Of a DNA stretch of 51,926 nucleotides, positions 1-7,602 are shown piece after piece. The first letter of the stretch is position 1, and each line of letters starts with the position of its first letter. The notes beneath the pieces are model-generated. The model made no database searches, was not told the origin of the DNA, and saw only the letters and a list, made by a program, of their open reading frames with translations. Origin of the DNA: Pseudomonadota bacterium (GTDB taxonomy: Bacteria > Pseudomonadota > Alphaproteobacteria > Rhizobiales > Rhizobiaceae); contig JAEZXX010000070.1 of NCBI GenBank assembly GCA_023419535.1, positions 1 to 51,926 of the forward strand, written 5' to 3'. A program made the position numbers and the translations under genes.

Positions 1-23
1 GGGGGCGGGGGGGGGGGGGGGGG
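1..23. repeat. Poly-G tract at the window edge
   Basis: Bases 1-23 are all G except a C at position 6, including 17 consecutive G at 7-23. The tract lies inside the reading frame of the sugar permease. A homopolymer of this kind at a contig end is more often a sequencing or assembly artefact than genuine coding sequence. Confidence 0.6.
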
Positions 24-1116
24 CTGGGGCACGGGCCGGCGCCGCGACGGCGGCGGTCTTGGCGCGGCCCTTGTAGGTGATCGAGTTGAGAAGCACGGCG
101 AGGACGATGACAGCCCCGGTGAACACGGTCTGCCAGTAGGAGGAGACGCCGATGATGACGAGGCCGTCCGACAGGAAGCCGATGACGAAGGCGCCGAGCA
201 TCGTGCCGCGCACCGTTCCCCGGCCGCCCGTCAGCGCCGCGCCGCCGATGACGACGGCGGCGATGGCGGTGAGCTCGTAGGTCGTGCCCGCCGTCGGGCC
301 GGCCGAGGTGAGCTGCGAAGAGAGGACGAGGCCCGCGATCGCCGCGCAGATGCCGGAGAGGACGTAGACGGCGACCTGGACCTGGCGCACCGGGACACCC
401 GAGAGCTCGGCCGCCCGGGCGTTGCCGCCCGACGCGTAGAGCCAGCGCCCGAACGCGGTCCGCGACAGGAGGAGACCGGCGGCCAGGGCCAGCACCGCCA
501 GAACGATGACCCCGATCGGAACGCCCAGGAAGCGGTTGAAGCCAAGCCAAGCGAAGCCCGTGTTGCCGAGTTCGGGTACGCCCCGCAGATTGTTGTAGGT
601 CAGCCCGTTGGTCATCAGGAGCGCGACCCCGCGCGCGACGTAGAGGACGCCGAGCGTCGCCACGAAGGCGGGCACCTTCAGATAGGCGATGAGCACCCCG
701 TTCACCGCGCCCACGAAGGCGCCGAGAGCGCAGGTGAGCACCACCACCACCCAAACCGGGGGGTAGAGGATGACCCCCGCCGCGTCGACGGTGACGCCCG
801 CCATCAGGAAGCCGGCGAAGACGCCCGAGAGGCCGAGCGTCGAGCCGACCGAGAGGTCGATCCCGCCGTTGAGGACGACGAGCAACATGCCGATCGCCAG
901 GATCCCGAAGATCGCGACGTGATTGGCCATGATCAGGAAGTTGCTGACCGTCAGGTACACCGGGGAGAGGAACGAGAAGACGACGATGATCGCGATGAGC
1001 GCGAAGAAGGCCCGTCCCTCCAGGAGGAGCCGCACGACGTCGATTCCGCCGGCGGGGCGGGAGGGCGCGGCAGGCGCTGAACTTGTCTCGGTCACCGTGT
1101 TTCGTCCCCGATCCAT
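1..1116 (-). CDS. Sugar ABC transporter permease, RbsC-like (3' end off window)
   Basis: Inner-membrane permease of a ribose-type (carbohydrate uptake class 2) ABC importer. Translation from the ATG whose A is at 1116 gives 372 open codons with no stop before the edge. The protein is strongly hydrophobic, with GGIDLSVGS at residues 84-92, a hallmark of the BPD_transp_2/RbsC family, and later a GGNARAAELSGVPV coupling-loop motif. The start lies 7 bp beyond the stop of the ATPase gene, as expected for one operon. The last codons fall in the G-rich edge tract and read mostly Pro/Ala, so the true C-terminus is unknown. The transported sugar cannot be told from the permease. Confidence 0.9.
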   Translation of the reverse strand, partial: MDRGRNTVTETSSAPAAPSRPAGGIDVVRLLLEGRAFFALIAIIVVFSFLSPVYLTVSNFLIMANHVAIFGILAIGMLLVVLNGGIDLSVGSTLGLSGVFAGFLMAGVTVDAAGVILYPPVWVVVVLTCALGAFVGAVNGVLIAYLKVPAFVATLGVLYVARGVALLMTNGLTYNNLRGVPELGNTGFAWLGFNRFLGVPIGVIVLAVLALAAGLLLSRTAFGRWLYASGGNARAAELSGVPVRQVQVAVYVLSGICAAIAGLVLSSQLTSAGPTAGTTYELTAIAAVVIGGAALTGGRGTVRGTMLGAFVIGFLSDGLVIIGVSSYWQTVFTGAVIVLAVLLNSITYKGRAKTAAVAAPARAPAPPPPPAP

Positions 1117-1123
1117 CGCGTTT

Positions 1124-2662
1124 TCAGTGGGCCACGGCTTCGCCGGAGGCGGCCATGATCCGTTCCTTGGTGACGTCCGCTGCGAACTCGGCCGCGATCC
1201 GGCCTCGCCGCATCACGACGATCCGGTGGGCGACCGACAGGCATTCGCCGACCTCCGAGGTGGAGTAGACGACCGCGAGCCCGCGTCGCGCGCCTTCCGC
1301 CAGAAGGCGGAAGACTTCCGCCTTCGCTCCGACGTCGATCCCGCGGCTGGGCTCGTCGAGGAGGATGACGGTCGGCTGCGTGGCCAGCATCTTGCCGATG
1401 ACGACCTTCTGCTGGTTGCCGCCCGAGAGCGAGCCGATGGGCGCCTGCGGACCCGCCGTCTTGATCCGGGTTCCCGCGATCGCCTCGGCCGTCAGCGCGG
1501 CCTCGCGCCGGCGCGAGGTAAAGAGCGCCTTCGTGAAGGCCCGGATGCTGGCGAGCGACAGGTTCTCGCCGACGCTCATCGTCTGAACCAGCCCGTCCCG
1601 CTGCCGGTCCTCGGGCACGAGGACGAGGCCGCGCGCGATCCGCTCGCCGATCGAAAGGCGCGCAATGTCCTCGCCCTTCAGGAGGACCCGACCTTCGTTC
1701 GTCTTCAGCCGGCCGGCCACCGCCTCCAGGAGCTCCGTCCGGCCCGCGCCCATCAGGCCGTAGAGGCAGACGATCTCGCCGGCCCGCACGAAGAGCGACA
1801 GACGATCCACGAGGTCGCCGCCCGAGGCGTCGGACACGCTGACCGCCTCGACCGCGAGCGCGACCTCGCCGAAGGCGTATCCCGTGGGCGGCGAGCCGAG
1901 GTCGAAATTGTCGCCCACCATGTGGCGGACGATCCAGTCCAGATCGATGTCCTTCGCCTCGGCATAGGCGGTCATGGCCCCATCCCGCAGAACCACCGCA
2001 TGGTCGGTGATGTGAAGGGCCTCCTCGAGGTGATGGGAGATGTAGACGATCGCGACGCCCCGCGCCTTCAGGTCGCCGATCACCTTGAACAGGACCGCGA
2101 CCTCCGATGCGCTCAGGGCCGAGGTCGGCTCGTCCATGATGAGGATGCGCGAATTGACCGAAAGGGCGCGGGCGATCTCGACGATCTGCTGCTGGCCGAG
2201 CCGCAGATCCTCCACGGGCGTCAGGGGATCGATGTCCTCCTCAAGTTCGGTCAGCAGAGCCCGGGCCTGACGCTCCTCCTCGGCGTAGTCGATGCCGGTC
2301 GGGCCCACGATCTCGCGCCCCATGAAGATGTTGTCGCGCACGTTCATGTTCGGTGCGAGCGACAACTCCTGATGGATGATCGAGATGCCCCGGTCGCGCG
2401 CCTCGGAGGCGGAGGCGAAGGTCACCGGCTGGCCGTCGAGCACGATCTCGCCGGCGCTCGGCGGCGTGACGCCCGACAGGATGCGCATCAGCGTCGACTT
2501 GCCCGCGCCGTTCTCCCCGAACAGGGTCGTCACCTTTCCGCGCCGGACCTCGAAATTGACGTCCCGCAGGGCGTGGATGCTGCCATAGACCTTCGAGACG
2601 TTGCGCGCCGACAGGACGACGTCGCCCATCCCGGCCGTGTCCTGGCGAGACGAGCCGGTCAT
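1124..2662 (-). CDS. Sugar ABC transporter ATP-binding protein, RbsA/MglA-like
   Basis: Fused double ATPase (512 aa, normal length for the family) that powers the neighbouring permease at the cytoplasmic face. First half: Walker A GENGAGKST at 49-57, signature LRLGQQQ at 153-159, Walker B ILIMDEP at 173-179. Second half: degenerate Walker A GLMGAGRT at 302-309, signature LSGGNQQK at 412-419, Walker B VILLDEP at 432-438. An intact first site and a GAGRT-type second site are usual for RbsA/MglA proteins. The start overlaps the stop of the DUF2291 gene as ATGA; a second Met at residue 12 is an alternative start. Sugar specificity is not visible. Confidence 0.95.
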   Translation of the reverse strand: MTGSSRQDTAGMGDVVLSARNVSKVYGSIHALRDVNFEVRRGKVTTLFGENGAGKSTLMRILSGVTPPSAGEIVLDGQPVTFASASEARDRGISIIHQELSLAPNMNVRDNIFMGREIVGPTGIDYAEEERQARALLTELEEDIDPLTPVEDLRLGQQQIVEIARALSVNSRILIMDEPTSALSASEVAVLFKVIGDLKARGVAIVYISHHLEEALHITDHAVVLRDGAMTAYAEAKDIDLDWIVRHMVGDNFDLGSPPTGYAFGEVALAVEAVSVSDASGGDLVDRLSLFVRAGEIVCLYGLMGAGRTELLEAVAGRLKTNEGRVLLKGEDIARLSIGERIARGLVLVPEDRQRDGLVQTMSVGENLSLASIRAFTKALFTSRRREAALTAEAIAGTRIKTAGPQAPIGSLSGGNQQKVVIGKMLATQPTVILLDEPSRGIDVGAKAEVFRLLAEGARRGLAVVYSTSEVGECLSVAHRIVVMRRGRIAAEFAADVTKERIMAASGEAVAH

Positions 2663-3306
2663 TCGACGTCCAGCCGCACGGGGGTGACGAGCCAGTTGTT
2701 CGGGTTCACGAGCTTGAAGACCCCGACGACCGTGAGCGTGCGACCGGCCAGGCTCGCGGTGTCCACATCGGCGAGGACCTGGCGCTTCATCTCCTCGTTG
2801 ATGGCCGATCCGGCGTTCTGATACTCGATCTGGTTGCGGAACTGACCGAACTGGATCGTCCCCGTGGCGTCGCGAAGGTCCGTTCCGTTGATCGCCGGTC
2901 CCGTCTGGACGCGAATGCCCAGGCCCTCCGGCAGTCCGTCCACGGCGACGGGGTAGATGCCCGACCGGGCTTCCCCTGCGACGCCGGTGAAGCGGACGGG
3001 AAAGACCGGACCGGTGTTCGGTCCGACGCCGAACTCCTCGACGGCCGCGTCGCGATCGGTGGCGATCGCCTGCGCCAGGGTCGACGCGTCGCTCGCCCGG
3101 ACTTCGACGTCGGCCTGGATCAGCGGGAACTGCTCGGCGCCGAAACTGTCCGGCGAGAAGCCTTGCGGCTGGACGTGGGCCTCCGAACCGATCCGGACGA
3201 CGGTCGTGCTGTAGGCCATGGCTGCGACGAGGACGACGGCCGCACCGGCGACGATCGTCGACCGTGCGGGGCGGCGCGCAGTGCGGATCCGGGATGCCGA
3301 CGTCAT
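2659..3306 (-). CDS. DUF2291 family exported protein of the sugar ABC operon
   Basis: A 215-aa protein with a basic N-terminus and one hydrophobic segment at about residues 19-36, so probably exported or membrane-anchored with its bulk in the periplasm. There is no lipobox Cys. The central and C-terminal parts (GPAINGTDLRDATGTIQFGQ and the following FRNQIEYQNAGSAIN) resemble DUF2291, a family of unknown function often encoded beside RbsA-type sugar ATPases. It overlaps the ATPase gene by 4 bp and is the first gene of the visible minus-strand operon, a position usually held by or next to the sugar-binding protein, which is not seen here. Its role in transport is an inference from context. Confidence 0.8.
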   Translation of the reverse strand: MTSASRIRTARRPARSTIVAGAAVVLVAAMAYSTTVVRIGSEAHVQPQGFSPDSFGAEQFPLIQADVEVRASDASTLAQAIATDRDAAVEEFGVGPNTGPVFPVRFTGVAGEARSGIYPVAVDGLPEGLGIRVQTGPAINGTDLRDATGTIQFGQFRNQIEYQNAGSAINEEMKRQVLADVDTASLAGRTLTVVGVFKLVNPNNWLVTPVRLDVE

Positions 3307-3810
3307 CTCAGCCTCGATCCAGCCCGCGGCGGCCCGACATCCCTCGCGCGGCCGGCGCCGTCCACGACGCCCCGCCCGGCGCGGCCGGTGTGTCCGTTCC
3401 CATCGACATCGCGGTTCCTCCCCGGCGGCCCTGCTCGCGGCTTCGGCCTCAGGGCCGTCGCCTCGTCTCCCGATCGGAAGGTGTAAGATTTTTCTTCCGC
3501 AGTCAAAACTTTCTTCTTTTCCTCGCCGGTGTCAACGGGAGCTGAAATTGCAGCCCCCACCCGACACGTGCGCGGCGAACCGGACGCGCTGACAGGTTGC
3601 TGACAGGATCGGCCGGCTAGACAGGAGGCGCCGGCCGGGCAGGGGCCGGTTCGCATGGCGCTTCGGGAGGATGCGCGCCTGCAACGCCGCCGGGTTCGAG
3701 GGACGCGCACGTCCCAGCTCCCAAGGCCGCGGTTCGCAGACCGACTCCCCCGTTCGACCGCGCGGCCCGCCACGGGCAAGCGACCCTGCGTGTTTGGAGA
3801 GAGAACCCGC
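3307..3810. other. Divergent intergenic region between the sugar ABC and tct operons
   Basis: This 504-bp stretch has no convincing gene. It holds an unusually AT-rich block at about 3481-3520. On the minus strand two TTGAC-like hexamers (TTGACA at 3535-3530 and TTGACT at 3506-3501) could be -35 elements for the DUF2291/ABC operon, though no good -10 follows either. The tct side carries the direct repeats listed separately and a purine-rich ribosome-binding stretch (GGAGAGAG, 3796-3803) just before tctC. Confidence 0.6.
3588..3625 (+). promoter_or_regulatory. Tandem direct repeats upstream of tctC, candidate response-regulator site
   Basis: GCTGACAGG occurs exactly twice, at 3588-3596 and 3599-3607, with an 11-bp period, and a looser copy GCTAGACAGG lies at 3616-3625. 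OmpR/PhoB-type regulators usually bind head-to-tail half-sites spaced by one helical turn, and such a regulator is encoded downstream at 6917. Assignment of the site to that regulator is inference. Confidence 0.45.
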
Positions 3811-4767
3811 ATGTCCTTCACACGATCGAGCATTCTCGTCGCGGCGCTCCTCGCCTCGACCAGCGCCTTCGCCCAGATGTCCGAGCTGCGCATCATGGCG
3901 CCGGCCGCGCCGGGCGGCGGCTGGGACCAGACTGCACGTGCCATCCAGGCGACGCTCCAGGCCGACGGTCTCGTCCAGAACATCCAGGTCGAGAACGTCG
4001 CCGGTGCCGCGGGCACGATCGGTCTTCAACAGTTCGTCAACCGCTCGGACGGCGACGGCAACGCGGCGATCGTCGGCGGCTACGTCATGGTCGGCGGCAT
4101 CATCACCAACGAATCGCCGGTGACGCTCGCCGACGTCACCCCGATCGCGCGCCTGACGGGCGAGTACGTGGTCGTCGTCGCGCCGGCCGATTCGGAGATC
4201 GACAACGCCGACGACCTCGCGGCCCTCCTCAAGGAGGATCCGGGACAGGTGTCCTGGGGCGGCGGCTCGGCGGGCGGCGTCGACCACATCGCAGCCGGCC
4301 GCTTCGCGCAGGTCGCGGGCGCCGATCCGGCCGAGATCAACTACATCCCCTATTCGGGCGGCGGCGAAGCGCTGGCAGCCCTTCTCGGCAACCAGGTGAA
4401 TGTCGGCGTTTCGGGCTACGGCGAGTTCGCCGCGCAGATCGAATCCGGCGACCTCAAGGTGATCGGCATCACCGCGCCCGAAGCGCAGGACTACGCGCCG
4501 AACGCCCCGACCTTCGCCGATCAGGGCTACGACCTGACCATCCAGAACTGGCGCATGATCGCCGGCGGCCCGAACCTCTCAGACGAGCAGCGCGAGACGC
4601 TGACCTCGACCATCCGCCAGATGGCGGAATCGGAGCGCTGGCAGCAGGAGCTCGAGACCCGCGGCTGGGTCGACACCTATCTCGATGGCGAGGAGTTCCA
4701 GGCCTACCTCGACCAGGAGATCGAGAACACCACGGCCATCCTGTCCGAGCTCGGTATCACCCAGTGA
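3811..4767 (+). CDS. tctC: Tripartite tricarboxylate transporter substrate-binding protein TctC
   Basis: Periplasmic solute receptor (318 aa) that captures a carboxylate, typically citrate or another di/tricarboxylate, for the TctAB membrane complex. The ATG at 3811 was chosen because it gives a clean signal peptide (basic MSFTRSS, hydrophobic core, cleavage near STSAFA at about residue 21) and has a GGAGAGAG ribosome-binding site; the frame is open much further upstream without signal features. The mature N-terminus has the family motif APAAPGGGWDQTAR. The stop overlaps the GTG start of tctB, so the genes are translationally coupled. The ligand cannot be read from sequence because this family is functionally broad. 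Confidence 0.93.
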   Translation: MSFTRSSILVAALLASTSAFAQMSELRIMAPAAPGGGWDQTARAIQATLQADGLVQNIQVENVAGAAGTIGLQQFVNRSDGDGNAAIVGGYVMVGGIITNESPVTLADVTPIARLTGEYVVVVAPADSEIDNADDLAALLKEDPGQVSWGGGSAGGVDHIAAGRFAQVAGADPAEINYIPYSGGGEALAALLGNQVNVGVSGYGEFAAQIESGDLKVIGITAPEAQDYAPNAPTFADQGYDLTIQNWRMIAGGPNLSDEQRETLTSTIRQMAESERWQQELETRGWVDTYLDGEEFQAYLDQEIENTTAILSELGITQ

Positions 4768-5324
4768 ACGAGCAGCCCGATACGCGGCTGGCGGAAGAGA
4801 GCGGGGGCGGGGCGGCCCGCCCCCTCTCGTCCGAAGGCCAGCATCACCGCGGCGCCGTCGATTTCGGCGGGCTCCTCATCGCCGCCGCCCTCGTCGTCCT
4901 CGCCTTCCTGATCTTCTCCGACGCCTGGTCCTATCCGGTGCGGCGCGCCTCGGCCCATTTCGGCCCCGGCATCTTCCCGATGATCGTCGCAGGCGGTCTC
5001 CTCGTCCTCGGCATCCTCACCGTCTTGATGGGTGTCCGGGGTCGCTTCCCGGAACGCGAGGTCATTTCGTTCGCCGCGCCGGCCTGGATCACGGGTGGCC
5101 TTCTCGTCCAGGTCCTCCTCATCGCCAACGGCGGCGGCTTCGTCCTCGCCGCGACGGCGCTCTTCTCGGCCACGGCCCGCGGCTTCGGGCACCGCAACTT
5201 TCTCGTCAGCGTCCCGGCCGGCCTCGTTGTCGCGACCTTCCTCTACGTGCTTTTCCAGCGCCTCCTCGGCCTCGCCCTTCCCGCCGGCCCGCTCGAGGCC
5301 GCCATCAACGCGCTGTTCCTGTAG
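4764..5324 (+). CDS. tctB: Tripartite tricarboxylate transporter small membrane subunit TctB
   Basis: Small integral-membrane subunit (186 aa) of the Tct system. The N-terminal 30 residues are polar; about four hydrophobic segments follow (near 33-50, 70-88, 105-135 and 145-165), with the TctB-type motif FGPGIFPMIVAGGLL in the second. The start is GTG at 4764 in a GTGA overlap with the tctC stop. TctB has no known catalytic role and accompanies TctA; its placement between tctC and tctA is the standard order. Confidence 0.9.
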   Translation: MNEQPDTRLAEESGGGAARPLSSEGQHHRGAVDFGGLLIAAALVVLAFLIFSDAWSYPVRRASAHFGPGIFPMIVAGGLLVLGILTVLMGVRGRFPEREVISFAAPAWITGGLLVQVLLIANGGGFVLAATALFSATARGFGHRNFLVSVPAGLVVATFLYVLFQRLLGLALPAGPLEAAINALFL

Positions 5325-5333
5325 GCCGCCCGC

Positions 5334-6863
5334 ATGGAAACCTTCTCGCTTCTCTACGAAGGCCTCTTGGTCGCGGCGCAGCCCCAGAACCTTCTCTTCG
5401 CGCTGATCGGCGTTCTCCTCGGAACCGCCGTCGGCGTCATGCCGGGCATCGGCCCGGCGCTGACGGTGGCGCTCCTCCTGCCGGTCTCGCTCTCCTTCGG
5501 GGCCACCGGCTCGCTGATCATGTTCGCCGGCATCTATTACGGCGGCATGTATGGCGGCGCGATCTCCTCGATCCTGCTCAACACGCCGGGCGAGACCGCC
5601 TCGATCATGACGGCGGTCGAGGGCAACCGGATGGCGCGCTCCGGCCGGGGAGGGCAGGCGCTCGCGGCGTCCGCCATCGGCTCCTTCTTCGGCGGCACGG
5701 TCGGCACGATCGGCATCGCCCTGATCGCCCCGCTGATGGTGTGGGTAGCGCTGCGCTTCGGTCCGGCCGAGTATTTCGCGCTGATGACGCTCGCCTTCCT
5801 GACCGTCTCCGCCGCCTTCGGCGGCTCGGTCGTGCGCGGCCTCACCTCGCTCTTCGTCGGGCTCGCGATCGGCCTCGTCGGCATCGACAGCCTGACCGGC
5901 CAGTCGCGCATGTCCTTCGGCTTCCCGGAGCTTCGCGATTCGATCGACATCGCCATCGTCGCGGTCGGCCTCTTCGCCATCGGCGAGACCCTCTACGTCG
6001 CCTCGCAGAAGATCGACGCGAGCGAGACGGTGGAGAAGGTTCGGGGCTCGGTCTGGATGTCGCGCGCCGACTTCCGCCGCGTCGTCGGGCCGTATCTGCG
6101 CGGCTCCGGGCTCGGCTTCATCTTCGGCCCGCTGCCGACCGGCGGCGCGGAGATCCCGACCTTCCTCTCCTATTCCTACGAGAGCCGCTCGGCGAAGGGC
6201 GTCGCGCGGGAGGAGTTCGACAACGGCAAGGGCGCGATCGAGGGCGTGGCCGGTCCCGAATCGGCCAACAACGCCTCGGCCGCCGGCACGCTGATCCCGC
6301 TCCTGACGCTGGGTCTTCCGACCTCGGCGACGGCGGCGATGATGCTGGCGGGCTTCCAGCAGTACGGGCTGCAGCCCGGGCCGCTGCTCTTCACCAACAA
6401 TCCGGCCATCGTCTGGGGTCTGGTGGCGAGCCTCTTCATCGCCAACTTCATGCTGCTCGTCCTCAACCTGCCCTTCGTCGGGCTCTGGGTGAAGCTCCTC
6501 GAGATTCCCCGCCACTGGCTCTATGCGGGCATCCTCACCTTCGCCACGCTCGGCATCATCGGGGCGACGGGCTCGAGCTTCGCGCTGATCCTGCTTCTCC
6601 TGTTCGGTCTGGTCGGCTTCGTCATGCGGCGCTTCGGCTACCCGCTGGCCCCGGTGCTCGTCGCGACCATCCTCGGGCCGCTGGCCGAGGAGCAGCTGCG
6701 GCGCGGCCTGATGATCAACCGCGGCGACTGGAGCTTCCTGTTCCAGTCCTGGATCGCGCTTCTCATCTACGCCATCGCGATCGCCTCGATCCTGGGACCG
6801 GTGGTCTGGCGCATGATGCAGCCGAAGGGGGCCAACACCGCCTTCGCGATGGACGGCGACTGA
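5334..6863 (+). CDS. tctA: Tripartite tricarboxylate transporter large permease TctA
   Basis: Large permease (509 aa, usual size) with about a dozen hydrophobic segments, which carries substrate across the inner membrane using an ion gradient. Two copies of the family's glycine/proline signature are visible: GVMPGIGPALTVALLLPVSL near residue 34 and LPTGGAEIPTFLSYSYE near residue 270. The gene starts 9 bp after tctB and is followed after 53 bp by the two-component genes. The three subunits and adjacent regulators form a complete Tct module. Confidence 0.95.
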   Translation: METFSLLYEGLLVAAQPQNLLFALIGVLLGTAVGVMPGIGPALTVALLLPVSLSFGATGSLIMFAGIYYGGMYGGAISSILLNTPGETASIMTAVEGNRMARSGRGGQALAASAIGSFFGGTVGTIGIALIAPLMVWVALRFGPAEYFALMTLAFLTVSAAFGGSVVRGLTSLFVGLAIGLVGIDSLTGQSRMSFGFPELRDSIDIAIVAVGLFAIGETLYVASQKIDASETVEKVRGSVWMSRADFRRVVGPYLRGSGLGFIFGPLPTGGAEIPTFLSYSYESRSAKGVAREEFDNGKGAIEGVAGPESANNASAAGTLIPLLTLGLPTSATAAMMLAGFQQYGLQPGPLLFTNNPAIVWGLVASLFIANFMLLVLNLPFVGLWVKLLEIPRHWLYAGILTFATLGIIGATGSSFALILLLLFGLVGFVMRRFGYPLAPVLVATILGPLAEEQLRRGLMINRGDWSFLFQSWIALLIYAIAIASILGPVVWRMMQPKGANTAFAMDGD

Positions 6864-6916
6864 GGCTCGCGGGGCGGGTGCTTTGCCTCCGCCCCGGCTT
6901 CTGCCAAAGTCGCCGC

Positions 6917-7591
6917 ATGCGGCTGCTTCTGGTGGAAGACAACGAAGATCTGGGCGATGCGATGGCGCGCCATCTCGCCCGTGCGGGCCACTCGGTGGAG
7001 TGGGTGCGCAGCGGCGAGGGCGCGCTGGAGGCGACGGCCGCGGAGCGCTTCGACGCGGCGGCCGTCGATCTGACGCTGCCGGGACGCGACGGGGTCTCGG
7101 TGATCGAGGAGTGGCGGCGGCACAAGGTGTCGATGCCCATCCTCGTCGTCACCGCCCGCTCCGAGATCGACGACAAGGTCGGCATTCTCGACCGTGGCGC
7201 CGACGACTACCTGGTGAAGCCCTTCGACCTGCGTGAGATGGAGGCGCGGCTTCGGGCGCTGCTGCGCCGGCAGGCCGGGCAGACGACGAGCGTCACCGTC
7301 GCGGGCGACGTCGCGCTCGACGCGGGCGCGCAGACCGTGATCGTCGCGGGACGCCGGGTGGAGCTCGGTCGTCGCGAATTCCGGCTTCTGGAGATCTTCC
7401 TGGCCAAGGTGGGCACCGTGGTGCCGAAGGAACGGCTGATGTCGCAGCTCTTCTCCCATGACGACGAGGTGTTGACCAACGCGCTCGAGCTCTACGTCTC
7501 GCGCCTGCGCCGCAAGCTGTCCGGGTCGGGGCTCGAGATCGTCACGGTCCGCGGCGTCGGCTACGGGGCCCGGCTGCGGGACGCGGCCTGA
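6917..7591 (+). CDS. tctD: OmpR-family response regulator, TctD-like
   Basis: DNA-binding response regulator (224 aa). The receiver domain (1-115) has acidic residues LVEDNE at the N-terminus, phosphoacceptor Asp51 in VDLTLPGRDG, and the conserved Lys in VKPFDLREME. The winged-helix domain (about 125-222) ends with the OmpR-type signature VTVRGVGYGARL. The ATG at 6917 gives a standard N-terminus; the same frame is open far upstream only because the DNA is GC-rich. It lies between tctA and a TctE-like kinase, so it is expected to control the tct operon in response to the transported carboxylate. Confidence 0.92.
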   Translation: MRLLLVEDNEDLGDAMARHLARAGHSVEWVRSGEGALEATAAERFDAAAVDLTLPGRDGVSVIEEWRRHKVSMPILVVTARSEIDDKVGILDRGADDYLVKPFDLREMEARLRALLRRQAGQTTSVTVAGDVALDAGAQTVIVAGRRVELGRREFRLLEIFLAKVGTVVPKERLMSQLFSHDDEVLTNALELYVSRLRRKLSGSGLEIVTVRGVGYGARLRDAA

Positions 7592-7602
7592 CGGCGACCC
7601 GC

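Noticed and set aside
4685..6916. Upstream extension of the response-regulator frame
   Set aside because: The frame stays open through tctB and tctA in another phase, but homology starts only at the ATG at 6917.
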